DNA of 64,000 nt, from the NCBI RefSeq assembly GCF_014066305.1, contig NW_023501052.1, positions 434,001 to 498,000 on the forward strand, in the 5' to 3' direction. Source of the stretch: Letharia columbiana (taxonomy: Eukaryota; Ascomycota; Lecanoromycetes; Lecanorales; Parmeliaceae). The notes beneath the pieces are model-generated. The model did not search any database, was not told the origin of the DNA, and saw only the letters and a program-made list of their open reading frames with translations. Shown piece by piece: positions 33,601 to 47,100 of this stretch (position 1 is its first letter; each line of letters opens with the position of its first letter). The translations under genes were made by a program, and so were the position numbers.

Positions 33601-36600
33601 ATTAATAATATTCTAATCTAGAAAAATAATTTTTATAAAGTAAAATTATAAGATTTATAATTAAGAGCTACTTATTATTATAGTATTTATAAAATAATAA
33701 TATTACTATCTAGAAGATAATATACGTTTTATATTAAAATTCTAATAAATTATAATAATCTTAAAGACTTTATAAAGTAGAAGAAATTAAATTTTAGATA
33801 AATTTATTAAACGCTAAAGTTAGCTATTTATAACTTTAAGATTTTTTATTAAATAAATAAATTAAACTCTATTAACTCGCTATCGCGACGCTTTAATTAT
33901 AAAAAAACTTCGTTATTAAATATTAAACTACTATTAATATTATAAAATAAATTTATATTTTAAATTAATAATAAGTAATTATAAAGAAATAAAAAGATTA
34001 TAGCGGCGATAGCGTTTATATTTTATATTATTAATATTTAAATAATTATTTTTAAAAGAAAGTCTAAGATTATATAAGAGATTACTTATAACATATTTTA
34101 AAGATTAATAAAAATATTAATTTAAGATTTATAAGTTTATAATAATTAAATAAACTCTTTTTAAATTAATATTAATAAGTTAGTAATTAAGCGTTATATA
34201 TATAATTAAATATAGATCTTAGATTTTAAGAAACTATTAAGATATAATAATTATCTTTTATATCTCTAAAAATAAGATTTTAAAAAAAGAGCTTATTAAT
34301 AAATATTATAATAATTTATTATTAAAATACTTTAGCGCTATAAAGATATATAAGCTACTTATTTATAAATATTATTAAAATAAAAATCTAAAGTAAGTTA
34401 TTAATTATATTAAGATATATAATATTTATTAATAAATTAAAGCTTCGCGATATCGTCTATATAGCGAATTAAGCTCGCTTTCTATCGCTATTAAGCTATA
34501 AAAGAAAATTTCTATAAACTTTATTATCGACTTATTAGCGAGTAAGTATAAGAATATTATTTATAATATTATTCTAATTATAATAAATCGATTTATAAAA
34601 ATAATAAGATATATTTCTATATTTATTATAATCGATATCGCTTAGCTAATAAAAGTATTTTATTTTAAAATAGTATATCGCTATAATATATTAAACGATA
34701 TTATTAATAATAGAGACTCTATATTTATTAATAGCTTCTAATTCGCTATTTACTTTTATTTTAAAATTAAGCGATATTTAAATATCATCTTTTATTTATA
34801 AATCGATAAATAGATTAAGCGATAAAATTAGATATTAAAATATTTTTTATATATATTCGCTAATAATAAGTAAAATATTTAAATAAAATAACTATTAATA
34901 ATAGAGTTCGCTTATATAAATAATTAATATTTCTTTATTAAAATAATATTATTCTTTCTAATATATAAATATTATTCTAAAATTTATTAGAAGATTAAGA
35001 ATAACTTTATTAAGAAGAAGATATTCGCTATAAATAATAGAAGTAAAGAAGTTATAAATATTAAGAAATAAGATAATAAAGTATTTTTATAGCGCGATTA
35101 CGACTTAGTTTAAATATTATAATAAAATATATTAATTTTAAAGCTATAAGATAAATAATTTAATAATATTAGTAATTAAGAATCTAAAGTAAAAATATCT
35201 AAATAAGAAGTTATCTTATAAATTTATAAAATTATTTTAAATTATAGATAAGATAGAGGCGTAAATATATTATCTACTTCTATTCTTAATATATAAAATT
35301 TATAATATCTTTTATATATTATTATTTAAGTTTTATTATCTTCGCGATTATAATAATATAGCGAAAGTCTTTATATAAACTCTTAATCTTATTAATAATA
35401 ATAAGCTTTAAAAGATTAAAGAAATTATTAATAAGATTAAGTATAAGAAAGATATTTAATATAAAGTTAAATAAATTAATTAAGATAAAGAGTATAATTA
35501 ATAATTATTAGATAATAAACTTATTAATATTAGCGAGCTAATTTAAGTCTATAAATAGATAAATAATAAATAAAAGTATTAAGTAATAAATAATAAGTCT
35601 CTTATTATTAAAGAGTTTAATTAATTATATAAATTAATAATAAGTAAGTAAAGATAATAAAATAAGATATAATTATTAATTAGATTAGATATATTTCTAG
35701 ATAATACTTATACTACGCGTATACTTCTTTATATTTATTACTATTAAGATATAAATTAATAAAATAATTATATTATTTAACTATCTATTAAACTCTACTA
35801 TAAAGAAAATTTATTATATTAAAATATATATTATTAATATAAATATATTTTTATCTAGAGATAGCTATTAAAGAACTATCTAAGAATCTTACGCTAGCGC
35901 TATTATTAAAAAAAGATTATTATTTAAATATTCTTCGCTATCTTAGCGTTAGATCTTAAGTTAAATTTATTAATTTAGTTCTTTAATAAGAAGATAATTA
36001 AAGTATAGTCTTCGTATTAATATTTATTAACGTTCGTTATATATCGATAAAGGCTCTTAAGCTTCTTCTTTAATAACTTATTTATTCTCTTTAATTTCTC
36101 TATATACTTATATATCGTTATAAAGCTAGTCTTAAAGATCTATAATTATAATAAAAGACAATTAAAGTTATCGCTATTATATATTTCTATAATTTATATT
36201 ATTAAATAATCTTTTTATTAAGCTTAGCTTATTAATAAGATAGCTTTTAAGATTATTTAGCGCGACGATAGCGTTATATTAATTTTCTTATCTACATTTA
36301 AAGATATAAAGGAATTTTAATATAGCGATTAATATCGCGTCTTTCGATCTTATAATTATTATAAAGAGAAGACTTATTTTAAATATATAAATCGTTATCT
36401 TAATAAAAGTAAGTTCTATATAATAAATTAGATATTAGAATTTATTAGTAGATATATATATAAAGCGATAATAATAGAAATAGTTAAGAGTTAGTAGTCG
36501 CGTCTATAAGACGACTATATACTTATTATTAAAGTTATTATTATTATTAAAAAAGAATATTATAAAATTATTAGTTTACGTATATTAACGTAATTAATAA

Positions 36601-37410
36601 TAATAAGATATTTATAATAAAGAGAAGTAGATTACTAATATAATAAGATATATTATATTTATATTAATATTAATATTAACATTATAGCGCTAGAGTAAAT
36701 ACTTATAAGAGAGATATTAGAAGTTATAAAGAATAAAAATAAATAATTTAAAAGAGATTTTTATATTCTTTATTATAGCGTTATTACTAGCGAATAATAT
36801 CTAATAATATAGATAATAGCGATGTAATAATATTTCGCTATTATCTATAAGACCGCGTCGTCTAGCTATTATTATTATTTCTATTATTATTAATTAATAA
36901 TCTAAAAATATTATCGCGAACGCGTCGCTCTATTAATTACTTTCTTCGAATTTTTATAATAAAGATTATTATTACGTTACTTCGCTATAAACGTAATACG
37001 CTATTAAAAAAATAACGTTATTTATAAAAAAACTCTTCTCTCTTCTTTTATCTATTAGATTTTCAAGATTTTATTATAAATTTTTAAATCTAATATTATT
37101 CGCTATAGAGGCTATTAACTAGCGCTATAAAAACGTTAATATTAAGCATATTAATTTATTATAAATTATTATTAATTAATATTATAAAAGTAATATTATT
37201 CTTAAAGATAATATTAATATTATTATATAATATATTAATATACGCGTCTATAACGCGTAAGAATTAATTCTATCGCGTTATTAAAATAATATTATAATCT
37301 TAATAAATTAACTCTTTTCTCTTATTTTCTCTATTAGAATTTAAAGGTTTTTTAATAAGTATTTTATTTTTATTTAGACGTCTAGAGAATTAAGAGTCTA
37401 GAAGAGAAGA
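30600..37410 (+). mobile_element. Ty3/gypsy retrotransposon, internal region of copy 1 (RIP-degraded)
   Basis: Plus-strand order: gag with a zinc-knuckle pattern near 31852-31910 (Cys now Tyr); reverse transcriptase near 32780-33110 (NYRDLNAITIKNRY, FKVFIKLNLKNIYY, AFRSRYNYFEYLIISF, IIYIIYLNNILIY); integrase near 34500-34970 (FYFKIKRYLNI, IEFAY); a chromodomain-like tail near 35400-35600. In-frame TAA/TAG stand where the family has Gln or Trp. A further ~1.5 kb before the next LTR has no recognised content. Confidence 0.8.
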
Positions 37411-37680
37411 TAATTATTAAATCTAATACGTTATAGGCCTTAACGCTACTTATATTAAGGCGTCGATATTATATATACTATATTAGAGTTTCTTTTAGAA
37501 TTTAGTTTTAATAATATATCTTATATATCTAGAGAGCTTAACGAATATAGATCTACTTTATATATCTCGAAGTTTTAATATTTCTTAGAGATTAAGTTCT
37601 ACTATTAAATATACTATTAAATCTTATAACGATACTATATCTTTTATAGTCTATATTCGCTAGCTAATTATTAGTAAAGA
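37411..37680 (+). repeat. Gypsy LTR 2 (shared between copies 1 and 2)
   Basis: TAATTATTAAATCTAATACG at the start, then the same landmarks as LTR 1. Preceded by a purine-rich tract (GAAGAGAAGA) fitting a polypurine tract. Confidence 0.75.
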
Positions 37681-40600
37681 AGCTAGATCTATATAACTTT
37701 ATTTTCTAAGAATATAGCTAATTTCTTCTTAGCTAAGCTTAAATTAGAGTTTAAAAATAAGATTTTAAATATTAATAGTATATCGAAATAATAAAAAAAA
37801 TTCTTATCTAGGCTATTATATAGAAAAAAGAAAATTTTTAAAAAATATACGATTTTTATTTGAAGTCTTTAAGGGGTTCCTAAGAATAGTCTTTAGAGAA
37901 TCGAATTTTGAAGCCTAAATTGATTTTAAAGCGGCGCTTATATATATTATTTAAGACGATAGTGTAAAGTGTAAATCGAATTCTTTAACTCTAATTATAA
38001 GAAGAATATTATTTTTATTATAATAAATAGGGATTATTAAATATCTAAGTATTTAAATCTCGATAAATTATCTATAGTCTATATCGACGTAGTATTAATA
38101 AAAAAGATTTTTAATCTTATAATTATTTTAGAAGCGAGATAAGAATAATAATTAATAGAGATAATTTCTTCTATTTTTATAAAGGGGATAAATAAAGCTT
38201 TAGAGTAAATAGAGGTAACTTATTACTCTACTCGATACTAAAATATATATTAATTTAATTTTATAAAAGTTCGTAATTTAATAGAATTTAAAATCTTATA
38301 ACGCTATTTTATTATAATTAAAAGCGCTAAGTAATTAAAGTATATATTACTATAGCGCGTATTAGCTAAATTACTAATTAGTAAATAATTAAAATTAGAA
38401 TAAAAAGTATAATATACTCTTCTATATTATTAATTAAAAAGATTTTAATATTATATTAAATATATTTAAGCTAAATTAATTATAAATATTATTAAATTTA
38501 GCGACAAAGTAATAATAATTTAAAATTAACGCTAATAAATTATAAATTAAAAAACTAATTAAATTTACTTTAAATTATTAAATAGAAATTAAATATATTT
38601 ATAATTATATATATCGCGATAATATAAAAGCAAATCGAAAAACTAGCGTAGTCTAAAGCTTTCTTAGAAGTTATTAAAGTTTAATAATATTTTTTTTAAT
38701 AAAAAAGTAGAGATCTTATTTACGCTTAAGTAAAGAGATTATATTATTAAGATTAAAAGCGATAAGAAATCGCTATATAATCTTTTATATAATTTATCTT
38801 AAATAAAATTAACGAAGCTATAACGCTATTTAAAGAACTTTCTTTAGAAAAATTAAATTTATTACTCGACTTTCTTAGTCGAAATATTAATTCTTTTTAT
38901 TTCTAAAAAGAATAAAAGACTTTATTTTTATATTAATTATCGAAGTCTAAATATAATAATTATTAAAAATCGATATTTATTACCTCTAATTATTAAGACT
39001 CTAAATCGCTTATATAAGATTAAAGTCTTTATAAAGCTAAATCTTAAGAATATCTATTATTAAATTTAAATTAAAGAAGATAATAAGTAGAAAATAGCGT
39101 TTCGTAGTCGCTATAACTACTTTAAATATTTAATTATATCTTTTAAACTCGTTAATATATTAATAATTTTTTAAATATATATTAATAGAGCTTTTATAGA
39201 TCTAATAAATATAATATATATAATATATTTAGATAATATTCTAATTTATAATATTAATTTAGCGAAGTATTAGCGATATATTAAATAAGTATTTAAGCGT
39301 TTATACTAGTTTCAACTATATACGTTAATCTAAAAAAATATTAATTCTATATTAAATAAGTTAAGTTTCTAAAATTTATTATATTTATCGAAGATATTAT
39401 AATAAATTAAAAATATATCGCTATTATTAAGAAGTAGCTAAAATTAAAAAGTTATTAAAATATATAAGTCTTTTTAGACTTTATTAATTTCTATTAACGA
39501 TTTATTTATAACTATTTTAATATAATAATATTATTTATTAACTTATTTAAAGAGAGTAAAAATAATAAAAAATCTAAATTATTAGAGTAAATAGATAGCG
39601 CAAGAGCCTAAGCTAGCGTTTTAATAGCTTTAAAATACTTTTATAACTACGCTATTTCTATATTATTATAATTTAAATTTAAAGCTATATCTTAAAATCG
39701 ACGCTTTTAACTTTAATATAAAGATTATACTTTTATAATTAAATAAAAATAACTATTAATAATTAATAATATTCTAATTTAGAAAAATAATTTCTATAAA
39801 GTAAAATTATAAGATTTATAATTAAGAGCTACTCGCTATTATAGTATCTATAAAATAATAATATTACTATTTAAAAGATAATATATTTTATATTAAAATT
39901 CTAATAAATTATAATAATCTTAAAGATTTTATAAAGTAGAAGAAATTAAATTTTAGATAAACTTATTAAACGCTAAAGTTAGCTATTTATAACTTTAAGA
40001 TTTTTTATTAAATAGATAAATTAAATTTTATTAACTCGCTATCGCGACGCTTTAACTATAAAAAAACTTCGCTATTAAATATTAAACTTTTATTAATATT
40101 ATAAAATAAACTCATATTTTAAATTAGTAATAAATAATTATAAAGAAATAAGAAGATTATAATAGCGATAGCGTTTATATTTTATATTATTAATATCTAA
40201 ATAATTATTTCTAGAAGAAAGTTTAAGATTATATAAGAGATTATTTATAACGTATTTTAAAGACTAATAAAAATATTAATTTAAGATCTATAAGCTTATA
40301 ATAATTAAATAAACTCTTTTTAAATTAATATTAATAAATTCGCGATTAAATATCGCATATATAGTTAAATATAGATCTTAGACTTTAAAAGACTATTAAG
40401 ATATAATAATTATCTTTATATTTCTAAAGATAAGAACTTTAAAAAAAGAGCTTATTAATAAATACTATAATAATTTATTATTAGAATATTTTAACGCTTA
40501 CGAAGATATATAAGTTACTTATTTATAAATATTATTAAAATAAAAGTCTAAAGTAAATTATTAACTATATTAAGATATATAATATTTATTAATAAATTAA

Positions 40601-43555
40601 AGCTTCGCGATATTATCTATATAGCGAATTAAACTCGCTTTCTATCGCTATTAAACTATAAAAGAAAATTTCTATAAACTTTATTATCGATTTATTAGTG
40701 AGTAAGTATAAGAGTATTATCTATAATACTATTCTAGTTATAATAAATTAATTTATAAAAATAATAAGATATATTTTTATATTTATTATAATTAATATCG
40801 CTTAACTAATAAAAGTATTTTATTTTAAAATAATATATCGCTATAATATATTAAATAATATTATTAATAATAGAGATTCTATATTTATTAATAGCTTCTA
40901 ATTCGCTATTTACTTTTATTTTAAAATTAAGCGATATCTAAATATTATCTTTTATCTATAAATTAATAAATAAACTAAGTAATAAAATTAGATATTAAAA
41001 TATTTTTTTACGCGTATTTATTAATAATAAGTAAAATATTTAAGCGAAATAACTATTAATAGTAGAGTTCGCTTATATAAATAATTAATATTCCTCTATC
41101 GAAATAATATTATTCTTTCTAATATATAAATATTATTCTAAAATTTATTAGAAAATTAAAAATAACTTTATTAAGAGAAAGATATTCGCTATAAATAATA
41201 AAGTAAAGAAGTTATAAGTATTAAGAAATAAGATAATAAAGCGTTTTTATAGCGCGATTATAACTTAATTTAAATATTATAATAAAATATATTAATTTTA
41301 AAATTATAAAATAGATAATTTAATAATATTAATAATTAAAAATTTAAAGTAGAAATATTTAAATAAAAAGTTATTTTATAAATTTATAAGAATTATTTTA
41401 AATTATAGATAAGATAAAGATATAAATATATTATCTACTTCTACTCTTAATATATAAAATTTATAATATTTTTTATATATTATTATTTAAGTCTTATTAT
41501 TTTCGCGATTATAATAACGTAATAAAAGTCTTTATATAAACCTCTTAATCTTATTAATAATAATAAGTTTTAAAAGATTAAAGAAATTATTAATAAGATT
41601 AAGTATAAAAAAGATATTTAATATAAAGTTAAATAAACTAATTAAGGCGAAGAGTATAACTAATAATTATTAGATAATAAACTTATTAATATTAGCGAGC
41701 TAATTTAAATTTATAAATAGATAAATAATAAGCGAAAGTATTAAATAATAAATAATAAGTCTCTTATTATTAAAGAGCTTAATTAATTATATAAATTAAT
41801 AATAAGTAAATAAAGATAATAAAATAAGATATAATTATTAATTAGATTAGATATATTTCTAAATAATATTTATATTATATATATATTTCTTTATACTTAT
41901 TATTATTAAAATATAAATTAATAAAATAATTATATTATTTAACTATCTACTAAACTCTACTATAGAAGAGATTTATTATATTAGAGTATATATTATTAAT
42001 ATAAATATATTTTTATCTAAAATAGCTATTAATAAACTATCTAAGAATCTTACGCTAGCGCTATTATTAAAAAAAGATTATTATTTAAATATTCTCTACT
42101 ATCTTAATATTAGATCTCGAGTTAAATTTATTAATTTAATTCTTTAATAAGAAAGTAATTAAAGTATAATCTTCGTATTAATACTTATTAACATTTATTA
42201 TATATCGATAAAAACTCTTAAACTTCTTCTCTAATAACTTATTTATTTTCTTTAATTTCTTTATATACTTATATACTATTATAAGCTAGTCTTAAAGATC
42301 TATAATTATAATAAAAGCGATCGAAGTTATCGCTATTATATATTTCTATAATTTATATTATTAAATAATCTTTTTATTAAGCTTAATTTATTAATAAGAT
42401 AGTTTTTAAGATTATTTAGCGCGGTAATAGCGTTATATTAATTTTCTTATCTATATTTAAAGATATAGAGAGATTTTAATATAGCGATTAATATCGTATC
42501 TTTTAACTCTTATAGTTATTATAAAGAAAAGACTTATTTTAAATATATAAATTATCGCTTTAATAAAAGTAAGTTCTATATAATAAATTAGATATTAGAA
42601 CTTATTAATAGATATATATATAGAGTAATAATAATAGAAATAATTAAGAGTTAGTAGTCGCGTCTATAAAGCGATTATATACTTATTATTAAAGTTATTA
42701 TTATTATTAAAAAAGAATATTATAAAATTATTAGTTTACGTATTAACGTAATTAATAATAATAAGATACTTATAATAAAGAGAAATAGATTATTAATATA
42801 ATAAGATATATTATACTTACGTTAATATTAATATCAATATTATAACGCTAAAGTAAGTACTTATAAAAGAGGCGTTAGAAGTTATAAAAAATAAAAATAA
42901 ATAATTTAAAAGAGATTTTTATATTTTTTATTATAGCGCTATTACTAATAGATAATATTTAGTAATATAGATAATAATAATGTAGTAATATTTTACTATT
43001 ATCTATAAGATCGTATCGCTTAGCTATTATTATTATTTCTACTATTATTAATTAATAATTAAGAGCGTTATCGCGAACGCGTCGCTCTATTAATTACTTT
43101 CTTTAAATTTCTATAATAAAGGTTATTATTACATTACTTCGCTATAGACGTAATACGTTATAGAAACGACGTTATCTATAGAAAAACTCTTCTCTCTTCT
43201 TTTATCTATTAGGCTTTTAAGGTTATAAGTTTCTAAATCTAATATTATTCGCTATAAAAACTATTAATTAACGCTATAAGAACGTTAATATTAAGCGTAT
43301 TAACTTATTATAAATTATTATTAATTAATATTATAAAAGTAATATTATTCTTAAAGATAGTATTAATATTATTATATAATATATTAATAACGCGTTTACA
43401 GCGCGTATAAATTAATTCTATCGCGTTATTAAAATAATATTATAATCTTAATAAATCGACTTTTTTCTCTTATTTTTCTATTAGAATTTAAAGATTTTTT
43501 AATAAGTATTCTATTTTTACTTAAGCTTCTAAGAATTAGAGTCTAGAAGAAAAAG
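37681..43555 (+). mobile_element. Ty3/gypsy retrotransposon, internal region of copy 2, 5'-deleted
   Basis: Matches copy 1 from about 31508 onward, so the leader and the first ~0.9 kb of gag are missing directly after LTR 2. Zinc knuckle near 38000-38060, reverse transcriptase 38930-39250, integrase 40690-41120. The RIP signature is the same as in copy 1. Confidence 0.78.
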
Positions 43556-43828
43556 TAATTATTAGACTTAATACGTTATAAACCTTAACGCTACTTACGC
43601 TAAGGCGTCGATATTATATATACTATATTAAAGTTTCTTTTAAAGTCTAATTTTAATAATATATCTTATATATCTAGAGACTTAGCGAATATAGATCTAC
43701 TTTATATATCTTAAAGTTTTAATATTTCTTAGAGATTAATTCTACTATTAAATATACTATTAAATCTTATAACGATACTACGTCTTTTATAGTCTATATT
43801 CGCTAGCTAATCGCTAGTAAACTATTAA
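43556..43828 (+). repeat. Gypsy LTR 3
   Basis: TAATTATTAGACTTAATACG, preceded by GTCTAGAAGAAAAAG. It runs directly into another LTR at 43829. Confidence 0.75.
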
Positions 43829-44105
43829 ATCTAATATATTATAAATCTTAACGCTACTTACGCTAAGACGCCGATATCGTATATATTATATTAGTATTTC
43901 TTTTAGAGTTTAATTTTAATAACGTATTTCATATATCTAGAGACTTAACGAATATAGATTTACTTTATATATCTCGAAGTTTTAATATTTCTTAAAGATT
44001 AATTCTACTATTAAATATATTATTAAATCTTATAACGATATTATATCTTTTATAGTCTATATTCACTAGCTAATCGCTAGTAAACTACGTTATTATAATT
44101 CTAAT
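43829..44105 (+). repeat. Gypsy LTR 4 (abuts LTR 3)
   Basis: Second LTR in direct tandem with LTR 3. It differs from LTR 3 at many sites, so the two probably belong to different insertions or diverged copies. Confidence 0.7.
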
Positions 44106-47100
44106 CTCTCTATCTTTTAAAGAAAAAGACTTATTATTATTATAATATTAAATTTATCTCTAAATTATATAATAGAAAATAAAGATAATATCGAGAGCCG
44201 CTATAGCGTCGATAATAAGTTCGAGAATTTCTTATTAATAAAAGATCTTATTATAGAAGAACGTCTTATAATCGCTAGAGCTAAAAATTATTATCTAAAA
44301 TAAGAATAAGAATTAACTACGTTAGAGGTTTATAATCATAAACTTTATAATACTAATTTATCGTCTACGATTAATAAAAATCTATTTATATTAATTATTA
44401 TCGCGTCTCTAGCGAATATATTAATTAAGATAAAAATACTTTATTTTAAAAGAATATATTCTTATAAAGATATTAGTAAGAGAGAGTATCTACGCTAATT
44501 TCGCGAAGTCGAAATTAAATTTCTTATAAGTTTTAAATACTTTATTATTAATTAATTAAAAATTATTTATTATATATAATTCTTAGAAGATAATCTTAAT
44601 ACTTAATAATATAAATACTATTAAATCTATAATCTAAGAGATATAACTTTTAAATTCTTTAAGTAATTTTTATTTAATTTAGTAGCGGATTTAGTAAATC
44701 GTTATCTCCTTATCTATAAAAAGTAAAAGAAGATTAAATAACGCTTCGATTAGAAGATATCTATTTTTAAGATTTATTTAAAGAAGCTAAAGGTCTATAT
44801 AACTCTATTTTCTAAGAAATATTAAATTAATTTCTTCTTAGCTAAGCTTAGATTAGAGCTTAAAAATAAGATTCTAAATATTAATAGTATATCGAAATAA
44901 TAAAAAAAAAATTTTATCTAGGCTATTATATAGAAAAAGATTTTAAAACGCGTATACTTTAATAACGATTTTTATTTAAAATCTTTAAAAGAGTTCGCTA
45001 AGAATAAGCTCTTAAAGAATTAAATTTCGAAGTTTAAATTAACTTTAAATAGCGATATTTATATAGCGCGTATTTAAGATAATAGCGTAAAGTATAAAGC
45101 TAAATCCTTTAACTTTAACTATAAAAAGAATAATTATTTTTATTATAATAAATAGAGTTATTAAATATCTAAGTATTTAAATCTCGATAAATCGTTTATA
45201 GTCTATATCGGCGTAGTATTAATAAAAAAAGATTTAATCTTATAATCGTTTTAGAAGCGAGATAAGAATAATAATTAATAGAGATAATTTCTTCTATTTT
45301 TATAAAAGAGTAAATAAAGCTTTAGAGTAAATAGAGGTAACTCGTTACTCTACTCGATATTAAAGCGTATATTAATTTAATTTTATAAAAGTTCGTAATT
45401 TAATAGAATTTAAAATCTTATAACGCTATTTTATCGTAATTAAAAGCGCTAAGTAATTAAAGTATATATTATTATAACGCGTATTAGCTAAATTACTAAT
45501 TAGTAAATAATTAAAATAAAAATAAAAAATATAATATACTCTTCTACGCCGTTAATTAAAAAGATTTTAATATCGTATTAAATATATTTAAGCTAAGTTA
45601 ATTATAAATATTATTAGATTTAATAACGAAGTAATAGTAATTTAAAATTAACACTAATAAATTATAAATTAAAAAATTAATTAAATTTATTTAAACTATT
45701 AAATAAAAGCTAAATATATTTATAATTATATATATTATAATAGTATAAAGCGAATCGAAAAATAGACGTAATCTAAAGCTTTCTTAGAAGTTATTAAAGT
45801 TTAATAATATTTTTTCTAATAAAAAAATAGAGATCTTATTTACGCTTAAGTAGAGAGATTATATTATTAAAATTAAAAGCGATAAAAAATCGCTATATAG
45901 CTCTTTATATAATTTATTTTAAATAAAATTAGTAGAGCTATAACGCTATCTAGAGAATTTTCTTTAAAAAAATTAAATCTATTATTTAACTTTCTTAGTC
46001 GAAATATTAATCCTTTTTATTCTTAAAAAGAATAAAAGATTTTATTTTTATATTAATTATCGAGGCCTAAACGCGATAATTATTAAAAATCGATACTCGT
46101 TATCTCTAATTATTAAGACTTTAAATCATTTATATAAAATTAAAGTCTTTATAAAGCTAAATCTTAAGAATATCTATTATTAAATTTAGATTAAAGAGGG
46201 TAATAAGTAGAAAATAGCGTTTCGTAGTTATTACGACTACTTCGAATATTTAATTATATCTTTTAAGCTTATTAATATATTAATAACTTTTTAAATATAT
46301 ATTAATAGAGCTTTTATAAGTTTAATAGATATAATATATATAATATATTTAAATAATATTCTAATTTATAATATTAACTTAGCGAAGTATTAATAATATA
46401 TTAAGTAAGTATTTAAGCGTTTATATTAGTTTTAACTATACGCTAATTTAAAGAAATATTAATTCTATATTAAACGAGTTAAGTTTCTAAAATTTATTAT
46501 ATTTATTAAAGATATTATAATAAATTAAAAATATATTACTATTATTAAGAAGTAACTAAAATTAAAAAATTATCGAGATATATAAGTCTTTATTAATTTC
46601 TATTAGTAATTTATTTATAACTATTCTAGTATAGTAATACTATTTACTAATTTACTTAAAGAGAGTAAAAATAATAAGAAATTTAAATTGCTAGAGTGAA
46701 TAGATAGCACTAAGCTAGCGTTTTAATAGCTTTAAAATACTTTTATAATCGCGCTATTTCTATATTACTATAATCTAAATTTAAAGCTATATTTTAAAAT
46801 TAACGCTTTTAACTTCGATATAAAGATTATACTTTTATAATCGAATAAGAATAATTACTAACGACTAATAATATTCTAATTTAAAAAAATAATTTCTATA
46901 AAGTAAAATTATAAGACTTATAATTAAAAGTTATTCGCTATTATAGCGTCTATAAAGTAATAATATTACTATCTAGAAGATAGTATATTTTATATTAAAA
47001 TTCTAATAAACTATAATAATCTTAAAAGCTTTATAAAATAGAAGAAATTAAATTTTAAATAAACTTATTAAGCGCTAAAATTAGCTACTTATAACTTTAA

